From contig OZ238266.1 in NCBI GenBank assembly GCA_965178655.1, positions 1,736,001-1,800,000 of the forward strand: a stretch of 64,000 bases of DNA, in the 5' to 3' direction. Below the pieces are notes generated by a model that did not search any database, was not told the DNA's origin, and saw only the letters and a list, made by a program, of their open reading frames with translations. Origin of the DNA: GCA-2733415 sp965178655 (lineage in GTDB: Bacteria; Bacteroidota; Bacteroidia; Flavobacteriales; Flavobacteriaceae). Made by a program: the position numbers and the translations under genes. Numbering within the stretch: the first letter of the stretch is position 1; every line of letters starts with the position of its first letter. This document shows positions 61,733 through 64,000 of the stretch, piece by piece.

Positions 61733-62743
61733 ATGAAAGTAAAGAGTATTATAACATCTAAGTTTAGGGTGGCTATCTTGTTAATAATGAGTGTGCTAGT
61801 GATCGGGGTTTTAGGTTATAGGTTTATAGCGGGGTATACATGGGTAAACTCATTGTATATGACGGTTATAACATTATCAACTGTTGGTTTTGGAGAAGCG
61901 GCACCACTAAATGAAGCAGGAAAGTTATTTGCAGTATTCTTAATATTGTCTTCAGTAGCTACATTTGCATATTCGGTAACTGTTATTACTGAATATTTAA
62001 TGAATAAAAATTCTTTTGAACAGTTTAAAAACAGGAAAATGAAAAAGAAAATTCAAAAATTATCCAACCATGTTATTATTTGTGGTTATGGACGAAACGG
62101 AAAGCAAGCTGCTCAAAAGTTAGCGACTTATAATCGTCCGTTTGTGGTTGTTGAAAAAGATAAAGACTTGATAGATAAACATGGTGAAGATGTGTTGTTT
62201 GTTAATGGGAACGCAAATGAAGACGATGTATTGTTGGAGTCAGGTATTGAAAAAGCACATAGTATAATTGTAGCCTTACCAAATGACGCTGATAACTTAT
62301 TTGTAGTATTGTCGGCTCGTCAAATAAATAGTAAGATATGTATTATTAGTCGTGCATCACAAGAAACGTCATATAAAAAGTTAAAATTAGCAGGCGCAAA
62401 CAATGTTATCATGCCAGATAAAATAGGAGGAGATCATATGGCGTCGTTAGTAGTCATGCCAGATTTGGTAGAGTTCTTAGATAATCTTTCTATTATTGGC
62501 GGTAATAAGGTAAATGTAGAGGAAGTAGCTATTGAGGCTATTACTACAAGTGCAGCTCCGAAAACCATAAAAGATCTTGATTTTAGAAACATAACAGGTT
62601 GTAGTGTTATAGGTTACAAAACACCAGACCGAGAGTATATTATTAACCCAGAGGCAGATACTGTTTTGTTGCCTAAATCAAAAATAATTGTGTTAGGGCG
62701 TCCAGAGCAAATTTTAGCACTAAATAAGCGGTATGATATATAA
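61733..62743 (+). CDS. Potassium channel protein with TrkA-N (RCK) domain
   Basis: It has 336 residues. Two membrane helices (VAILLIMSVLVIGVLGYRF and FAVFLILSSVATFAYSVTV) flank a pore loop with the selectivity filter STVGFGE. A cytoplasmic RCK unit follows: HVIICGYGRNGKQAAQKLA (Rossmann), then a TrkA-C-like end. The overall plan is that of MthK/Kch-type channels. The ATG at 61733 is preferred to a TTG at 61700 since it directly precedes the first helix. Confidence 0.93.
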   Translation: MKVKSIITSKFRVAILLIMSVLVIGVLGYRFIAGYTWVNSLYMTVITLSTVGFGEAAPLNEAGKLFAVFLILSSVATFAYSVTVITEYLMNKNSFEQFKNRKMKKKIQKLSNHVIICGYGRNGKQAAQKLATYNRPFVVVEKDKDLIDKHGEDVLFVNGNANEDDVLLESGIEKAHSIIVALPNDADNLFVVLSARQINSKICIISRASQETSYKKLKLAGANNVIMPDKIGGDHMASLVVMPDLVEFLDNLSIIGGNKVNVEEVAIEAITTSAAPKTIKDLDFRNITGCSVIGYKTPDREYIINPEADTVLLPKSKIIVLGRPEQILALNKRYDI

Positions 62744-62747
62744 GGTG

Positions 62748-62793
62748 AATAACGGATTTTTAAGTTTTAAATTTTAATATCCGTTATTTTTTT
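62748..62793 (+). terminator. Terminator after the potassium channel gene
   Basis: The arms aataacggat (62748-62757) and atccgttatt (62779-62788) are complementary and are followed by a T run; the AT-rich interior can extend the stem. It starts 4 bp after the channel gene's stop. Confidence 0.75.
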
Positions 62794-62850
62794 ACCATAT
62801 TGCTACACCAAAAATAATTACACTTTAATTAATCGAATAAATTATACAAA

Positions 62851-64000
62851 ATGAAACGTAAAATACTCTCATTGCTATTTATGATATTACCAATAATAAC
62901 TTTTGCACAAGACAAGGGTTTAGATCAAAAGTTTAATGATGCATTCAAGCCTATAGCAGATGCATGGGGAGGTTTTGTTTTTTATCCTGTTTCACTAGGA
63001 GAGTCAAAAATGCCAATTGTAATTATAATGTTATTGCTTGCAGGGCTAGTATTTACTATTCTTTTTAAATTTGTAAACATTCGTAATTTTCCAATATCTA
63101 TAAATATTTTACGCGGAAAATATGATGATATAGACCACCATGAAATTGATGAAAAAGCAATGGTTAATGTGGTAGATGGAGATGCGGTAGATACTATAGC
63201 GGTTGAAGGTCATGAAGGAGAGGTAAGTCACTTTCAGGCATTAACAGCAGCGTTATCTGGAACCGTAGGATTAGGAAATATTGCAGGAGTTGCTATTGCA
63301 ATTTCTATTGGAGGACCAGGAGCAACATTTTGGATGATTGTAGCAGGATTGTTAGGAATGTCATCAAAATTTGTAGAATGTACCTTAGGAGTAAAATATA
63401 GAGATGTTGGTGAAGACGGAACAGTGTTTGGTGGACCAATGTACTACCTTAAAAAAGGACTAGCAGAAGTAGGTAAAGGAACTTTAGGTAAAGTATTGGC
63501 TGTGATTTTTGCAGTAATGTGTGTAGGAGGATCTTTTGGAGGAGGAAATATGTTCCAAGCAAATCAAGCAGCACAACAATTTAATACAATGCTAGGGGTT
63601 AACTCTACATCTGCAGGAGTTATTTTCGGAATTATTATGGCTATAGTTGTAGCAATTGTTATTATCGGAGGAATTAAGCGTATTGGTAGTATTACCGAAA
63701 AAATAGTGCCATTTATGGTAGGGATTTATTTCTTAGCAGCAATAGTAATCTTAGTTGTAAACTATGATGTTTTAGGAAGTGCATTTGTTCAAATTTTTGA
63801 CGGGGCATTTAATGCAAAAGGAATTTCAGGAGGTGTATTAGGAGTTTTAATTGTTGGATTTCAACGAGCAGCATTTTCAAATGAGGCGGGTGTTGGTTCT
63901 GCAGCCATAGCACACTCTGCAGTAAAAACAAAATATCCAGCTTCTGAAGGTTTAGTAGCGTTATTAGAACCGTTTATTGATACAGTTGTAGTATGTACAA
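62851..64000 (+). CDS. Alanine/glycine:cation symporter, AGCS family (3' end outside window)
   Basis: A sodium-coupled amino acid symporter; the frame is open from the ATG at 62851 to the window end, 383 codons. The N-terminus begins like a signal peptide (MKRKILSLLFMILPIITFAQ), a feature of some Flavobacteriaceae members. Then come membrane segments (MPIVIIMLLLAGLVFTILF), LSGTVGLGNIAGVAIAISIGG, SSKFVECTLGVKYRDV, CVGGSFGGGNMFQANQAA and NEAGVGSAAIAHSAVK, which are AGCS signatures. A charged insert (DDIDHHEIDEKAMVN) precedes the conserved core. Confidence 0.94.
   Translation, partial: MKRKILSLLFMILPIITFAQDKGLDQKFNDAFKPIADAWGGFVFYPVSLGESKMPIVIIMLLLAGLVFTILFKFVNIRNFPISINILRGKYDDIDHHEIDEKAMVNVVDGDAVDTIAVEGHEGEVSHFQALTAALSGTVGLGNIAGVAIAISIGGPGATFWMIVAGLLGMSSKFVECTLGVKYRDVGEDGTVFGGPMYYLKKGLAEVGKGTLGKVLAVIFAVMCVGGSFGGGNMFQANQAAQQFNTMLGVNSTSAGVIFGIIMAIVVAIVIIGGIKRIGSITEKIVPFMVGIYFLAAIVILVVNYDVLGSAFVQIFDGAFNAKGISGGVLGVLIVGFQRAAFSNEAGVGSAAIAHSAVKTKYPASEGLVALLEPFIDTVVVCT

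Overview
The window comes from a low-GC member of the Bacteroidota, almost certainly a marine-type Flavobacteriaceae. The support is gldB/gldC gliding genes, a PorT/SprT type IX secretion gene, a short RpoD without region 1.1, a division/cell-wall cluster lacking murF and ddl, an AccD that has lost its zinc-ribbon cysteines, and several matches to the Bacteroidota -7 element TAnnTTTG (upstream of gldB, mraZ, rpsO, fbaA, trkA and others). It opens inside valS and closes inside an alanine/sodium symporter gene; both are partial.

Layout: (1) 1-4432: valS end, nadE, gldB, gldC. (2) 4433-7792: an accessory patch with an XRE-type regulator, a surface lipoprotein gene broken by a frameshift, and two small beta-barrel-like proteins. 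(3) 7793-9183: engB and an alpha/beta hydrolase, leftward. (4) 9353-25954: the dcw cluster mraZ-rsmH-ftsL-pbp-murE-mraY-[four-helix-bundle gene]-murD-ftsW-murG-murC-ftsQ-ftsA-ftsZ-yqeY, preceded by phased MraZ boxes and closed by a tRNA-Arg and a strong hairpin. (5) 26303-43268: a Wzx/Wzy-type surface polysaccharide locus: UDP-HexNAc dehydrogenase and 4-epimerase, an asparagine-synthase-like amidotransferase, a TagD-like cytidylyltransferase with a CDP-alcohol phosphotransferase, two GT4 enzymes, flippase, polymerase, WecA/MraY-type initiating transferase, CapD/WbpM dehydratase, Wza, Wzc and an opposing PHP-type tyrosine phosphatase. (6) 43503-54565, all leftward: an outer-membrane protein, rpe, rpoD, an IS3-family element about 90 bp upstream of rpoD, pnp, rpsO, accD, fbaA and a lipoprotein BamA/TamA homologue. 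(7) 54714-64000: a TrmH-type methyltransferase, porT, ubiE, trkA-trkH, a DUF2851 gene, a TrkA-domain potassium channel, and the symporter.

Most of the window is ordinary core genome. The parts most worth a second look are: the four-helix-bundle (S23/IVS-type) gene with AT-rich repeats lodged between mraY and murD, which appears to have replaced murD's normal start; the paired cytidylyltransferase and CDP-alcohol phosphotransferase (fourth motif Asp replaced by His) inside a glycan locus that may also make an amidated uronic acid; the IS element against the rpoD upstream region; the broken lipoprotein gene; and several tandem or homopolymeric tracts inside genes (G9, 12-bp repeats in murE, Tyr-Gly repeats in wzc). 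I found no CRISPR array, prophage, restriction-modification or recognisable anti-phage system.
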